Assembly (NCBI GenBank): GCA_051453625.1
Contig: JBOZIK010000001.1
Span: forward strand, 173,281,870-173,345,869
Source: Welwitschia mirabilis
Lineage: Eukaryota > Gnetophyta > Gnetopsida > Welwitschiales
DNA: 64,000 nt
Reading direction: 5' to 3'
In this document: piece after piece, positions 10,801 to 20,269 of the stretch
Numbering within the stretch: position 1 is the stretch's first letter
Layout: each line of letters starts with the position of its first letter
Notes under the pieces: model-generated
What the model saw: the letters and a program-made list of their open reading frames with translations, nothing else
What the model was told of the DNA's origin: nothing
Databases searched by the model: none
Made by a program: the position numbers and the translations under genes

Positions 10801-13800
10801 TGGAAGTGGACTGTGGCTAAAAGAAAAAGTCAACTGGATAAGTTACTTTGAGAAGCCAAAAAAAATATTACACATTTAACATTAGTGATCAAAGTTTAAA
10901 ATTTACTTTCTGAATACCATTATCTTAAAGCTTCCTTAGGCGGGTGTCTAACCATCTAAATTTAAGCATGGGAAAGGAGTTGCTAATTGACTATGACTAG
11001 ATGTTCTCTGCTGCATGGTAAATTCATATTGAATTACAATTAGCTAATGCTTTCTTGGAAAAATGGAAAAACAGAAGAAGAAAAGTCCGACCCTTCGACA
11101 CAACTGTTAGGCCGAATCTGCTTAAGCTTTCTGTTGCATATTATCCGTCTGTACCCGTTTGTTTCCCATAAAACGTTAGCCGTTATACCCTTCTGATTTC
11201 ACATAAAAGAGGATTCTTTCACTTTCTGCGCACCGAAAATCGCCAGGGGCCAGTGGCGTTTATGCTTGAATTCTTGCCAGAAAGGTTGAACGTCTTTCTT
11301 TTTTTCGAATTGATAGAACTTTGCCCACTATGCATCTCAGATATAGCTTATTTCTTGCACGGGCTAGTTTTCAAAGATTAACGTTTCTGACTTGTATCCA
11401 TCTTCAGGGAACTTGGAAAAGGCGTCTAAGAGAGGGTCATTGCTATAGTTTATGGTTTACGCGGTGGTTTAAAACGCATTTTTTTTAAAGGTTTCTAATT
11501 TCCTTTCAATTCCACATCGTCTCTGTCAAGAGATTACTAATTCTAATTTCTTTTCAATTCCACATTGTCCCTGTCAATAGATTGCGACTTGTCGTTCATC
11601 TCTCATGCTTAGAGTATGTGAAGATAAGTTGACATACATATTTGATGCAGAACACGGTAACTGACACCGCATAACTTCATAACATAGGGGCAACTCTTAC
11701 ATTGGAAAATTTTCTTTCGCTTTGTTTTCCTCAAAAAAACCCAAAAAAAAAAGGGAAAATCATCAGCGAAGATTTTTACCCCCCAAATTTATTCGGTTAT
11801 TTGGTCCTTTTCTCTTTCTTTACAAACATTTCTTTTACCTTGCTGCCTGATAAACTTGTCTCCCTTATCGTTCAGGAACATGTCGCGGAAAACCAAACAA
11901 AAGATGGCTTCTTCAGGGGCAGTGCACCTAAAGACCTTCAATCCAACAAAACAACGTTGTCTGCTTGTACTGAAGTAAGAGAACAAGATTTGGAAGAAGG
12001 AAACACTGCTACTAAGTTCTCTGAAAAGGGATCCTTAGCTGATGCAACTTCTGAACCACTAACGCCTGATAAGAACATTTCAACCTCATTGAAGGAAGAC
12101 ATTAATGACTTAAAAGATGAGGTAAGCATACGCTTGATGATCAAATCGTTTCTTTGGACACAATATTTATCTGATATAGTCAACTATTGGATTTTTTTTT
12201 TTTTTTTTTTTTTGGGCTAACAGTATTCTTGACCCTTGACCAAGCAGGTAAAGTATCTCAAGTCTTTAGGAACCATTTTGAGAACTCCATCAGAGATTCG
12301 CAAGACACCCAAGAATGAAGCCCCTCAGAATAGCACTAAGCCTGAGTGGCATTCCTGGTTTCCAATTTCAAACGAGGAGATTCGGTGGGTTGGGCCGCCT
12401 CAGGAAGCCCCGACGCCACCACCTAACCTTCACGAAGAACTGAGTCAAATTCCAACACCCAGCCTGGCAACACTCAACTTGAAACAACCAGCCGTGAGGT
12501 GAAGTGGTTCTTCTTTCCTTTGTCTCCCATTTGTTGTCCCATCGGCAGTAGTAGTTAGTTACCTTAACTAGATCATGCAGATGTCCTGCTAAAACACGTG
12601 AACTTGGAGATGATCAAGAGGATGCTAAAATACATGAACATAGAGGGGAGGAGCAGAACGAGGGAAGTAGAAAACAGAGTGAAGCTGTCGAGGCTTCAGA
12701 ATCCCACATACCAGCTTCAGCTCCCACTGCCAAAAAACCATCACTCAGATACCACAACATTGGAGAAGAAGATGGGGATTCCTTCTCAGGTGTCAGCACA
12801 GTTCCGTCTCATGATGATGATTTAACGGCTGATGTCCAGAATATTAGCTTTGGACACAATGACTCAGCTGAAATGACCCCTCCTCCTTTGCGCAGCAGGT
12901 ATTCTCTTCATGTGACTCCACTGCGACTTACTGACGAGATGCAGACGCCAGAGCCAGCGATGTACACTGACAATACAGAATCAAAGAGTCCCTTCAAGAA
13001 CGAAAGAATTCATTCTGAGTACCTCCAGACGGTCCTAAATCCCATAGAAAATGAATTGCAGTGGATGGAACTGAAGAAAATGGATCGTGATGGAAACCAT
13101 CCGAAGAGAAAATCATGCAGTGAGGGGACTATGCAAACAGAAAACCATTCGGCAGCTTTTCCAGAAGTCTCAGCAGGGTGCTCACATCCTTACCGTTTTT
13201 CTCAGTCTCTCTCATTTTCAGCCACAGGTTCCTTGTCGAAGGATAGCTCCTCCGTTGCAGGAGGATATGTAGTCACAGACGAATCAAGCAAGAAAACAGC
13301 ACCGTCTACTTTCAGTTCTGAAGATTTTTCTGAGACGCCTAAATTTTTGACTAGTCAGATTTCTTCAACTGAAGAGTCATCATCAAGGCCTCTAACGGTG
13401 AATTCTAGCCTCTCCTCATGGATGGTAACACGTCCACCTAAAAATCAAGTTGGCCAAGCTGAAAATATGGACAATGGACTGGGTGTCGACTCTAGCCTTT
13501 CCTTTTGGCTTGAGACACCTCCAGTCAAAGAGGATAAACTGGAGCAATCCATTGCCGAAGATAACACTCATGTTGATATTACACCATCCACATCAGGTCT
13601 GATGAGCATAGAATCTCATTCAGATACGAATTCGAAGATACCACAGTGCCACACTCCTTCTATACAGAATTCAGAAGACAAACCTATTTTAGGTGATCTG
13701 TCAACATCTCATTTGAATTCATCTTCTTCTGAGAAGTCCTCTTCAGGCAAAAACCGTGGGGCTTATGACAGACCTATTATAGGCTTGGTCGCCGCTCACT

Positions 13801-14219
13801 GGAATGAGCAAAAGGAAAATGCAGCCTGCAAGTGGTGGGATGGTAAGGGTATACCGAATTCGACCAACAAGTATAAAGAGGTAAGACTGCCGAATGATCA
13901 TCTTTCCTTAAAGCAACTCATCACAAAGAAATATTGTTAATTCAAGTTTGTTGTTTTGCTCTCTTTTCGAGGTCTTCAGGACCAAAAAGTAAATTGGCAC
14001 TCTACTCCTTTTGAAGAAAGATTAGAGAAGGCCCTCTCTAATGAACAGGGTGTTCCAAGGTGTGTTTTTGACTAGAGGGTATGAGATTCCCTTTTTTGTT
14101 TACCTTTCTTTCTTCTTTGTGAGTTTGAGAAGTATTTTTATTTTTGCAGCAGAAAGGAAATAAATGGCAAGCCGTTGACATTTGGAGAGCAAGAAGAAAG
14201 TGACACAGCAGCTTCGTGA
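7748..14219 (+). CDS. JASON: JASON-like protein, six coding exons, 679 aa
   Basis: Coding exons by my splice reading are 7748-7840, 11876-12121, 12248-12498, 12581-13880, 13980-14059 and 14150-14219 (2040 nt including stop; intron phases 0,0,2,0,2). Family hallmarks are visible in order. The N-terminus is MGCFFGC. Exon 3 has YLKSLGTILRTPSEIRK. Next come TPLRLTDEMQTPE near residue 310 and LNPIENELQW at about 349-358. Two SSLS-x-W motifs follow, then DRPIIGLVAAHWNE at 593-606, WWDGKGIPNSTNKYKE at 615-630 and KVNWHSTPFEERLEKAL at 633-649. JASON in Arabidopsis controls meiosis II spindle position in pollen mother cells, and its loss gives unreduced pollen. Gly2 with Cys3 and Cys7 suggests myristoylation plus palmitoylation, hence membrane attachment (inference). 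There is no frameshift or internal stop. The protein seems longer than the Arabidopsis one, mostly in the Ser-rich exon 4. Family call is very secure; exon 1 donor is the least certain boundary. Confidence 0.9.
9571..9650 (+). repeat. Intronic tandem-like unit U1 (diverged)
   Basis: This is the most diverged of four related units of about 75-80 bp. It runs from TTTGATGAATGCCTTTGC to CAATTGTTAAGG and shares the start, the middle CTCTGCA and the end with U2. Confidence 0.6.
9672..9848 (+). repeat. Intronic repeat unit U2, extended 177-bp copy
   Basis: It contains the 77-bp core (TTTGATGCATGCC to AATTGTTAATG) followed by about 100 bp ending TCTAACGAAGGAAATTGGTG. The whole segment recurs at 10161-10332 with few differences. 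The miniature LTR element lies directly after it. Confidence 0.8.
9845..10085 (+). mobile_element. Miniature LTR retroelement (SMART/TRIM-like), 5' LTR truncated
   Basis: The 3' LTR is 9970-10085 (116 bp) and has perfect 7-bp inverted ends TGTTGGG and CCCAACA. Just before it is a purine tract, AGGAGGAGAT. A primer-binding site for initiator Met-tRNA, TGGTATCAGAGCC, lies at 9871-9883. Immediately upstream is a 24-bp remnant (9845-9868) matching the 3' end of the LTR, so the 5' LTR has lost about 90 bp. The internal part is only about 100 bp and non-coding, as in the smallest known plant LTR elements. It also holds GGGTTCGAGTC (9903-9913), which resembles a tRNA T-arm/box B. The junction with the upstream repeat shares TTGGTG, suggesting loss through microhomology. 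Such elements depend on proteins supplied by other retrotransposons. Confidence 0.7.
10086..10160 (+). repeat. Intronic repeat unit U3 (75 bp)
   Basis: It begins GGATGCCTTTGC and ends TTGTTAATGTA, and is followed head-to-tail by U4. The first 45 bases of U3 and U4 are identical, so this tandem duplication is recent relative to U1 and U2. Confidence 0.8.
10161..10332 (+). repeat. Intronic repeat unit U4, extended 172-bp copy
   Basis: It matches the extended U2 copy over its full length, including the end ACGAAGGAAATTGGTG. The U2 and U4 copies enclose the miniature LTR element and U3. Confidence 0.8.
11177..11187 (-). promoter_or_regulatory. Second MSA-like element, inside intron 1
   Basis: On the minus strand it reads TATAACGGCTA, 10 of 11 matches to YCYAACGGYYA. 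It lies in a G+C-richer part of intron 1, about 700 bp before exon 2. It could mark an internal promoter giving a transcript that lacks exon 1, or an intronic enhancer; both are inference. Confidence 0.35.
11876..12121 (+). CDS. JASON: JASON-like exon 2 (residues 32-113)
   Basis: Acceptor is GTTCAG|GAACAT and donor GATGAG|GTAAGC, both strong. It encodes an acidic, low-complexity segment ending ...DINDLKDE that joins directly to VKYLKSLGTILRT of exon 3, reproducing the family's continuous motif. That continuity supports both splice sites. Confidence 0.9.
12191..12213 (+). repeat. Poly-T tract in intron 2
   Basis: A run of about 23 T lies 35 bases upstream of the exon 3 acceptor, followed by GGGCTAAC, a plausible branch site. 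It probably acts as the polypyrimidine tract of the intron. Such long homopolymers are also prone to sequencing error. Confidence 0.6.
12248..12498 (+). CDS. JASON: JASON-like exon 3 (residues 114-197)
   Basis: Acceptor is CAAGCAG|GTAAAG and donor GTGAG|GTGAAG, leaving two bases of a split codon. It encodes the conserved YLKSLGTILRTPSEIRK block and a following WHSWFP segment typical of the family. Confidence 0.9.
12581..13880 (+). CDS. JASON: JASON-like exon 4 (residues 197-630), large central exon
   Basis: Acceptor is TCATGCAG|ATGTCC and donor AAAGAG|GTAAGA. This 1.3-kb exon opens with a charged variable part. It then carries TPLRLTDEMQTPE and LNPIENELQW, a Ser-rich region with two related motifs (SSLSSWMVTRPP and SSLSFWLETPP), and near its end DRPIIGLVAAHWNE and WWDGKGIPNSTNKYKE. 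The whole reading frame is open. Confidence 0.92.
13980..14059 (+). CDS. JASON: JASON-like exon 5 (residues 631-657)
   Basis: Acceptor is GTCTTCAG|GACCAA and donor CCAAG|GTGTGT. It encodes the conserved DQKVNWHSTPFEERLEKAL block. It leaves an AG overhang that is completed by exon 6. Confidence 0.92.
14150..14219 (+). CDS. JASON: JASON-like exon 6 with stop; NAGNAG acceptor
   Basis: The acceptor reads TTTTTGCAGCAG|, a tandem NAGNAG. Using the first AG (14148-14149) gives ...PSRKEINGKP; using the second (14151-14152) gives ...PRKEINGKP, one Ser shorter, in the same frame. The C-terminus ends in EESDTAAS followed by TGA at 14217-14219, like the short acidic tail of the family. Confidence 0.88.
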
Positions 14220-14399
14220 AGACTTATTTGAAGGGCATGATAATAAGTATTATATATGACTCGTATATTTTCAAACAGGTTCCAGGAGCAACCGTGGAGG
14301 AATAACTGACCTGTGCCTGTCTGTTGGCTACACCCTGGATGTAGTATTTTCTTCTTTATATAGACAATTATCATTGTTATGACATTAATCGATAACTCT

Positions 14400-14405
14400 A
14401 ATAAA
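14400..14405 (+). terminator. Candidate poly(A) signal of the JASON-like gene
   Basis: AATAAA occurs 181 bases after the stop codon in T-rich DNA. This is a normal position for a plant polyadenylation signal. Use is not shown. Confidence 0.5.
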
Positions 14406-14419
14406 GATTATGATATTGC

Positions 14420-15115
14420 ATTTTTGTAGCATCAAGTTTTAGTTGGTCTTTTCTAAGAAACTTAATGCGACAAATTGTTTGAGAACCAAATTGTGATGTT
14501 AGCTATAAGCATATAACGGGATGTTCATATTATGTGGATACTAGTTTCGAGATGTTGCAGTAATAATTTGTGGACCATATTAACGATTTATCATGAAGTG
14601 TCACAGCATTGTCCTTGTGGAAGAAGAAACCTCCTTGTTCTGCGGACATAGATGATAGCTTTTGCAGGGTGTTTGTTTATGAACAGTAATTCATCTACAA
14701 GACTTGCAGAAACAGTTATCGCACATAAATTCTTAATTATCTCGATGTAGCACTATGAGGCATAGACTTCAGTGTGCTTGAAATTGGAAATGCAGAATAC
14801 GAGTCCCAGCAAATTAAACGTGCAGAATGATTGTTTTAGTTGCATGCTTACTCCATTGTTTGTTAAAGCGAGGTCTTCAAATAGAGTTCCTTTTGATGTT
14901 GCTTTTGTTAAGCACTATTAGCAGGAAATATAAGCTAGCTTTAGATTTGAGAAGACCGAGGAAATTTGGAAATGTGTTAACCATAAATTTCATTGGAACA
15001 TTATATTGACAACATGAAATGATAATTTCGTATTCTTGTAAAGTCAATTAATGTCAAACTTAAAATATTATTCATGAATTTAATTTGAATAGCATGTATC
15101 ATGGTATTACCATGT
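14420..15115. other. Downstream intergenic DNA, no feature
   Basis: Composition falls back to A+T-rich. A 60-codon plus-strand frame (14827-15009) is hydrophobic and Leu-rich but matches nothing I know and is likely chance. Confidence 0.4.
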
Positions 15116-15117
15116 TA

Positions 15118-15330
15118 ATATTATCAATTGGTGGGACATTCATTTTCCATTTGGAAGGTTTTGGATTTAAACTTTTGGGTGAGCTGATTGGCATACTGTA
15201 AAGCTTAAGGCATAATTATCTTATTTGTTTAGGCAATCATGGTAATCATATTCCTAAGGTGAAAGTATAGTCATTAAAAGTTTCAAGTTCAACATTCCCC
15301 TCTTATAGCATATTATAATAATAATATGTA
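15118..15330 (+). repeat. SINE-like dispersed repeat, copy 1
   Basis: It aligns with copies at 16215 and 24540. Shared blocks are AGGTTTTGGATTTAAAC (decayed form of a box B/T-arm GGTTCGAAC-type motif), a middle GGCAATCATGGT and a 3' TTTCAAGTTCAACAT, ending in a short ATA-rich tail. The order box-A-like region, box-B-like region, unique body and simple tail suggests a tRNA-derived SINE, but an LTR fragment is not excluded. Confidence 0.5.
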
Positions 15331-16210
15331 GCACTTAGATACATGATAATATTAAAAGCAACATAGATTGTGATATTTAGTGACTTGACAATATTAATAA
15401 TCAATAAGATGAACAACTAAGTAAGGCATGATTTAGGTTAAAAATGACCATTTATGAGATTTAAATTGCTATATTCTTCACATGATTTAGAAAATCCTTG
15501 GGACATAATGGATCTTGTAAAGTTTTTTAAAGAACTTTGCTTAATGCTTAAAAATGATTTTTAACGGAGTTTAATAGTGTTCCTTATAAATAATGAAAAC
15601 TTCTTTGTATTCAAGTTTTGCTTAGACTATCACCTAAAGTTAAGGATGTAATTTACATAGGAAATTTGAAGGTTCATAATCTCTTTTAATAATAAATTAT
15701 GAAACGATAAATAAGATGCTTTACTTTGAATTAATATTTGATGAACCCATTACTCTAAAATGCACAAAGTTCATCAAAAGAAGATTCATACTCAATAATT
15801 ACAAACATACACAAAAAGACTTGTAATAACTAAAACTTCCTAGTTATTGAGCTATGCTAAAGCATATGTTCAAATTTAATGAAACTTTATGTTGTAAATG
15901 CTAACCAAAATAAAATTTGGAGATAAGTTTATATCTAACGAAATCTCTTTCAATCCCTCCTTTATAAAACTCTTACAAGGCATACATGAACATTCCTCTT
16001 AGGTTGATTGGTGGAATTTAAGAAGTCATGATGCACCGTTTAAGCACCTTGTCTTTCTCACTCTAGAAGGAAAAGCACAATGCTCTTTGGTATCTATGGC
16101 CCCGATTTTACTTTCTTGACTTTAAAGATTTACTTTTTGTGATGCATGTTATGTTCATGTTACTGTATTAATCGAGTAGATGTTTATATCATTTGCTTTA
16201 TAAAGATATT
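15330..16210. other. A+T-rich DNA between SINE-like copies
   Basis: I see no coding potential, terminal repeat or structured RNA here. Confidence 0.4.
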
Positions 16211-16214
16211 ATTA

Positions 16215-16424
16215 ATAAAACCAGTGGGATAGTAACCTAACCACATAAAAGGTTGTGGATTTGAACATTTGGATGCCCTACTTGGCACACTTTTGTGATT
16301 GTCTTAAGTGTGATTAAAGTTTTTGTTTGAGCAATTGTGGTGGTTGTACTTCCAAAGGAAGGTATATTCAGTAAACGCTTCAAGTTCAACATCATCATCA
16401 TATTGTTGATAGCGTATTGCATAG
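16215..16424 (+). repeat. SINE-like dispersed repeat, copy 2
   Basis: This is the best-preserved copy. It starts near CCAGTGGGATAGTAACC and has GGTTGTGGATTTGAAC about 35 bases on, the spacing and shape of a tRNA left arm to T-arm. It then has a body with GAGCAATTGTGGTGG and the shared CTTCAAGTTCAACATC end followed by (ATC)n. The LTR element at 16425-20264 is inserted at or just after its 3' end. Confidence 0.55.
16420..16424 (+). repeat. Target-site duplication CATAG (left)
   Basis: It is identical to 20265-20269 on the other side of the LTR element, the 5-bp duplication made by retroviral-type integrase. Confidence 0.85.
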
Positions 16425-16658
16425 TGTTGGCACAACGAGGGGTATGAATGACTTGGGAGAGGTTAGCCACATAGCATCACGAGATGTCACACTTAAGGTG
16501 ATGTGGCTGTTTATATAAGCCAAAAACAACACATATTTTTTGCACCAACTAACCTAAAAATATAATCCTTCATTTTGAAGGTACATGACCTTACCAAGGG
16601 TCACCTATAATTTTAATCAATTATCATGTTAGTAATTCATAACTTATATTTGTTAAGA
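16425..16658 (-). repeat. 3' LTR of the 3.84-kb element
   Basis: It aligns along its length with 20028-20264. Shared blocks include AGAGGTTAGCCA and GACCTTACCAAGGGTCACCT. It begins TGTTGG on the plus strand; its other end has decayed from TAACA. Confidence 0.8.
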
Positions 16659-17499
16659 TGCTTCCCCTTCTAGGATTAGTGGATATAAAAACATGCCATA
16701 TCACGAAACTTATAAACTTTTACCGTTATAGGCAATCTAATCATGTTATGATGTGTGTTCTTAATTTACATTTTCCATGGGCAGCCACAAAGAATGTAAT
16801 ACATCACTTTAGTAACAGAGTTGTTTAAACAATGATACTTAGGTACTCAATAAACAACTCAACTTGTATTATTTTCTCTATATCAACAACATTTCTAAGA
16901 GACACATTACCTCTCTAACCTCTATCATATCACTACTAAACAAGGTGATTATATGCACAAGATCACAGACTATATCATATGTTATAGAACCTTACATTAG
17001 GTCTAGATAGTGTTCCAAAAAATAGATGATTCCACAATGTCACCCATTAGTGCCTTAACATAGAAACTTTCAACTATTTTCATTTGTGTTGCATGCTCTT
17101 TTACAATCATAATATGGCATCAACCCCTCTCATGGGAGGCAACATGAACATTATACTTCTTTTATAGCAAAATACTAGTATAATGACACATATCCCAACA
17201 TATAAGTCCAGTATACACGAAACATTAGTATAGACTTATTTTAATGTTTTATATCACATTGAACCATGCTTTTAACTTATTAAACTTATCAGTGCATAAT
17301 TTATATCCTTTATTCTATTACTTATTAATCGGTAGTATAACACGAAGCATTTATTTGAAACAACATGTTATATTAGATAATTTTATGTATAATACAATCT
17401 TTGTAGTCAACAATACATTGCAAAATCTATACTGTGCTTACAGAATTGAGGAGTATAAGGATTCTCTATAAGACAATTCAAATAAAAAGAGTTATAGAA

Positions 17500-19580
17500 A
17501 TAGATCTATTCATCTTATTTTAATAATTTAGCAAGAGTATCCTCTTCTGATTCTTCACTCTTAAGATGAGGCTTAGTAGCAGGTTCAATAGCAGATGCCG
17601 TCAGCTAAGGAGTTATGGTCAACTCTACTATTGGTGTTGATTTTATAATCTAACTAACTTGGCTTTCTCCTCCTCCAATTACTAAACTCTACCCTATAAC
17701 TCAAAGATGATATAGTTTTGTTCTAAAATCTCTTTATCCTCATTTTACAAGCTCATCTAATTTCTGTTCTATTAGTTGTTTTAATTTTGTATTCTCTTGT
17801 TGGAGCTAATGAATTATAGCTTGCTTTGTCTCAAGTTGCTTATCATGCTACTCCACTTCATAGTTCCAGGATTTAGATATTTTAGTCTTAGCAATCTCAT
17901 GGGTAGAGGAAGATGGAACATCATGCTGAGCTTCTTCATTCTTCTTTTTTCATGCTTCCATTATCGAGTTGGATGTGGCTTTTAACTTATTTACGTCTTC
18001 CCTTTGTTGTGTTAGGTACAGGAATAATAGAATGGATTCAGTCAAATTTTCTAATAAAAGGATGAAGTTGCATTGTCAAACTTGAAACAACAAGGTATGA
18101 AACAAAGCCACTCATTTTTTAGCTAATCCATAGTAAGATCTTGTTCTATTACATTCAAGCAATGGCCTTCCTTCATAATTCTATCTAGTTGTCTTCAAAA
18201 TATCCAATCTTATAGATGGAAGACAAAACTTTGAAATAATATGTTTATTTTTGGTTAAAGGTAAATAAGAATCACAAGTAAATGGTGTTAGCACATTCAT
18301 ATAGTTTTTTTTGGGTTTCTACTTTATTAGACAAAACCAAATCTAATGACTCTAGTTCTTCCCTAGATAAACCTTCCAAACACTATTATTTTCTTTCTGT
18401 TGTACCTTCATGGTTCTATTTATCCCACAGGACTTAGGCCACTAGCCTTTAGGGGGGCATCTTGATTTAGGAATTGGTTGGTAAATTGTATGGGACTTGA
18501 TTTGTCATTCAATAAACTGATGGACTCGCATTATGGTTCTGGTGGTACATTATAGCTTATGTAATGTTTCTTCAGCTTTTTTAATAAGGAAAATGTGATA
18601 AACAGTATTTCCCTAAAATTATTTCTAAGATGAAAGACTAACCTTATGTTCTCTAAAGGATTTTTTGTTTCAAGAATCTACTGCCTCTATTCTAAAGTTA
18701 TTTTATGAAGTCAAACTACTGTAGCCATTAGGATTATGTCATAATAAAAGTAGCCCCTATTCCGTTTACTAGGTCATTTCTTTTAGACTACCTCAATGAT
18801 ATGGTGTAGGTTCATTACAACAACTTTAGATTAAGAAATGTTGTTTCCTATTTGATGGTCCTTCATAACATCTCACAACCAAGACGACAACACTATTTTT
18901 TTATTGATATTTAAGATAATTCTCTAATTTATGACTTCCAATGCCATTCTATAAGGCTATTATGATAAATCTATAGAAATCTTTTATTACTTAGATAGGC
19001 TATTCCATAACTGAGGGGGGTATTCTTTGAAGAATGTCTTTATTATTTTCACCTCAGTGTGATTAGAATTATTGTATTTTATTTGAAGGCATGGATCGAA
19101 ATCACATACTATGCTTCTAATAAGATTAATATTTAATTAAAATTCTGACATCTTTCCTCTGTGTGTGTGCACCATAATGGTTCTGTCCTTATACACGCCT
19201 AATGTGAGTCTCCTAAGCATTTTGTCTGTTCCTTTGATTAGAAGAAAATAAGAACTTTATAAACCAAAATTCTTCAAATAATTCACTTGTTTCATATTTT
19301 CGAGACCTAGAGTGACATTAAATTCATTTGTTGTAGATATATAGTATGGGACTAGAATAATTATTGGTTTTTATCCTAATGTAGAGGAAGCTAGAACATA
19401 TGGGTTTAGGACAATAAAAGTCTCTCTAATAATTTCAATAATATTTTCAAGGATCAACTCATGGGATGCTATGCTTAAAAAACAAAAGACAAAGATGCTT
19501 AAAAAATTGTAAAGGGGGTGCAAACACTACTTACCATAAAAATCTCCAGACTTCTCTATAACTTAAGAGCATGTGGAAGT
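17500..19580 (-). pseudogene. Degenerate coding remains of the 3.84-kb LTR element
   Basis: Minus-strand translation gives interrupted protein-like stretches, among them a heptad-like segment with KQLETKQAII and QQENTKLKQLIEQKLDEL near 17.75-17.85 kb. Frequent stops and frame changes break it. The arrangement, coiled coil without recognisable polymerase, could be a gag or accessory protein. No specific family is claimed. Confidence 0.4.
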
Positions 19581-19605
19581 GATTTTGCCCATTAGATAAC
19601 TACTA

Positions 19606-19705
19606 NNNNNNNNNNNNNNNNNNNNNNNNNNNNNNNNNNNNNNNNNNNNNNNNNNNNNNNNNNNNNNNNNNNNNNNNNNNNNNNNNNNNNNNNNNNNNNN
19701 NNNNN
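19606..19705. other. Assembly gap (100 N) with duplicated flanks
   Basis: The 20 bases before the gap (19586-19605) recur exactly after it (19706-19725). This indicates overlapping contig ends rather than missing DNA. Confidence 0.85.
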
Positions 19706-20027
19706 TGCCCATTAGATAACTACTAATATATAACCTCTTATTTACCAATCCTCATATAAAATACTAATTTAATATTAAATGCATATCATCCACAAAGTAA
19801 TTTCATTAACTCTACCCTCATTTAGACTTTAACGGCCTATTTTATACTATTAACTAGGATAGGCAAGGTGGTCTCTTCTCATGGGTAAACATGTCCTATT
19901 GTATCATTTTGATACATGCAAAGAGACTAACTCTTAATTTTGAAAATGATACCATCATAAACTTTTTGATTATATGGATCTTCATTCACTGATACTGGAT
20001 CTTCACAAGGGAGTTTCTCTGACACTG

Positions 20028-20264
20028 TGTTGATGAAGCTAAAGGTATAAATCACTTGGAAGAGGTTAGCCAAACGACACAACTAGATGTTGCACTTAGA
20101 GTGACATGGCTATCCATATAAGCTAAAAACATTCCATATCTTCTACACTAAGTAACCTTACAATATGTACCTTTATTATTAAGGCTTATGACCTTACCAA
20201 GGGTCACCTCTAGTATTAACTAATTATAATGTTATTATTAACTAATAGCTCATATTTACTAACA
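20028..20264 (-). repeat. 5' LTR of the 3.84-kb element
   Basis: 237 bp with ends TGTTG and TAACA (plus-strand reading). CATAG follows at 20265-20269. Confidence 0.8.
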
Positions 20265-20269
20265 CATAG

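Larger units (their letters stand above)
7841..11875 (+). other. Intron 1 of the JASON-like gene (4,035 bp)
   Basis: This intron begins GTAACT and ends TTCAG. It holds roughly 77-bp repeat units (9571-10332), a miniature LTR element (9845-10085), a short direct repeat containing AGCAATCAGAGTG (about 10628 and 10703), and a G+C-richer stretch near 11.1-11.4 kb with a reverse MSA-like site. The last could be an internal promoter. The open frames inside it show no recognisable protein. Confidence 0.7.
16425..20264 (-). mobile_element. LTR retrotransposon, 3.84 kb, non-autonomous
   Basis: Two direct repeats (16425-16658 and 20028-20264) bound the element and a perfect CATAG target duplication flanks it. 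On the minus strand the purine tract AGAAGGGGAAGCA abuts the left LTR and a decayed primer site, GTGTCAGAGAAACTC, abuts the right one, giving the orientation. Internal minus-strand remnants include a Gln/Lys/Glu-rich stretch (about 17.5-17.95 kb) that reads like a coiled coil. I see no reverse transcriptase or integrase. The element therefore resembles a non-autonomous or large-retrotransposon-derivative type. Superfamily is not assignable. A 100-N gap with duplicated flanks lies inside. Confidence 0.8.

Noticed and set aside
11702-11875. Open frame upstream of exon 2, possible alternative first exon
   Set aside because: It has no ATG (starts at TTG), encodes low-complexity residues, and the strong acceptor at 11875 with family continuity marks exon 2's start.
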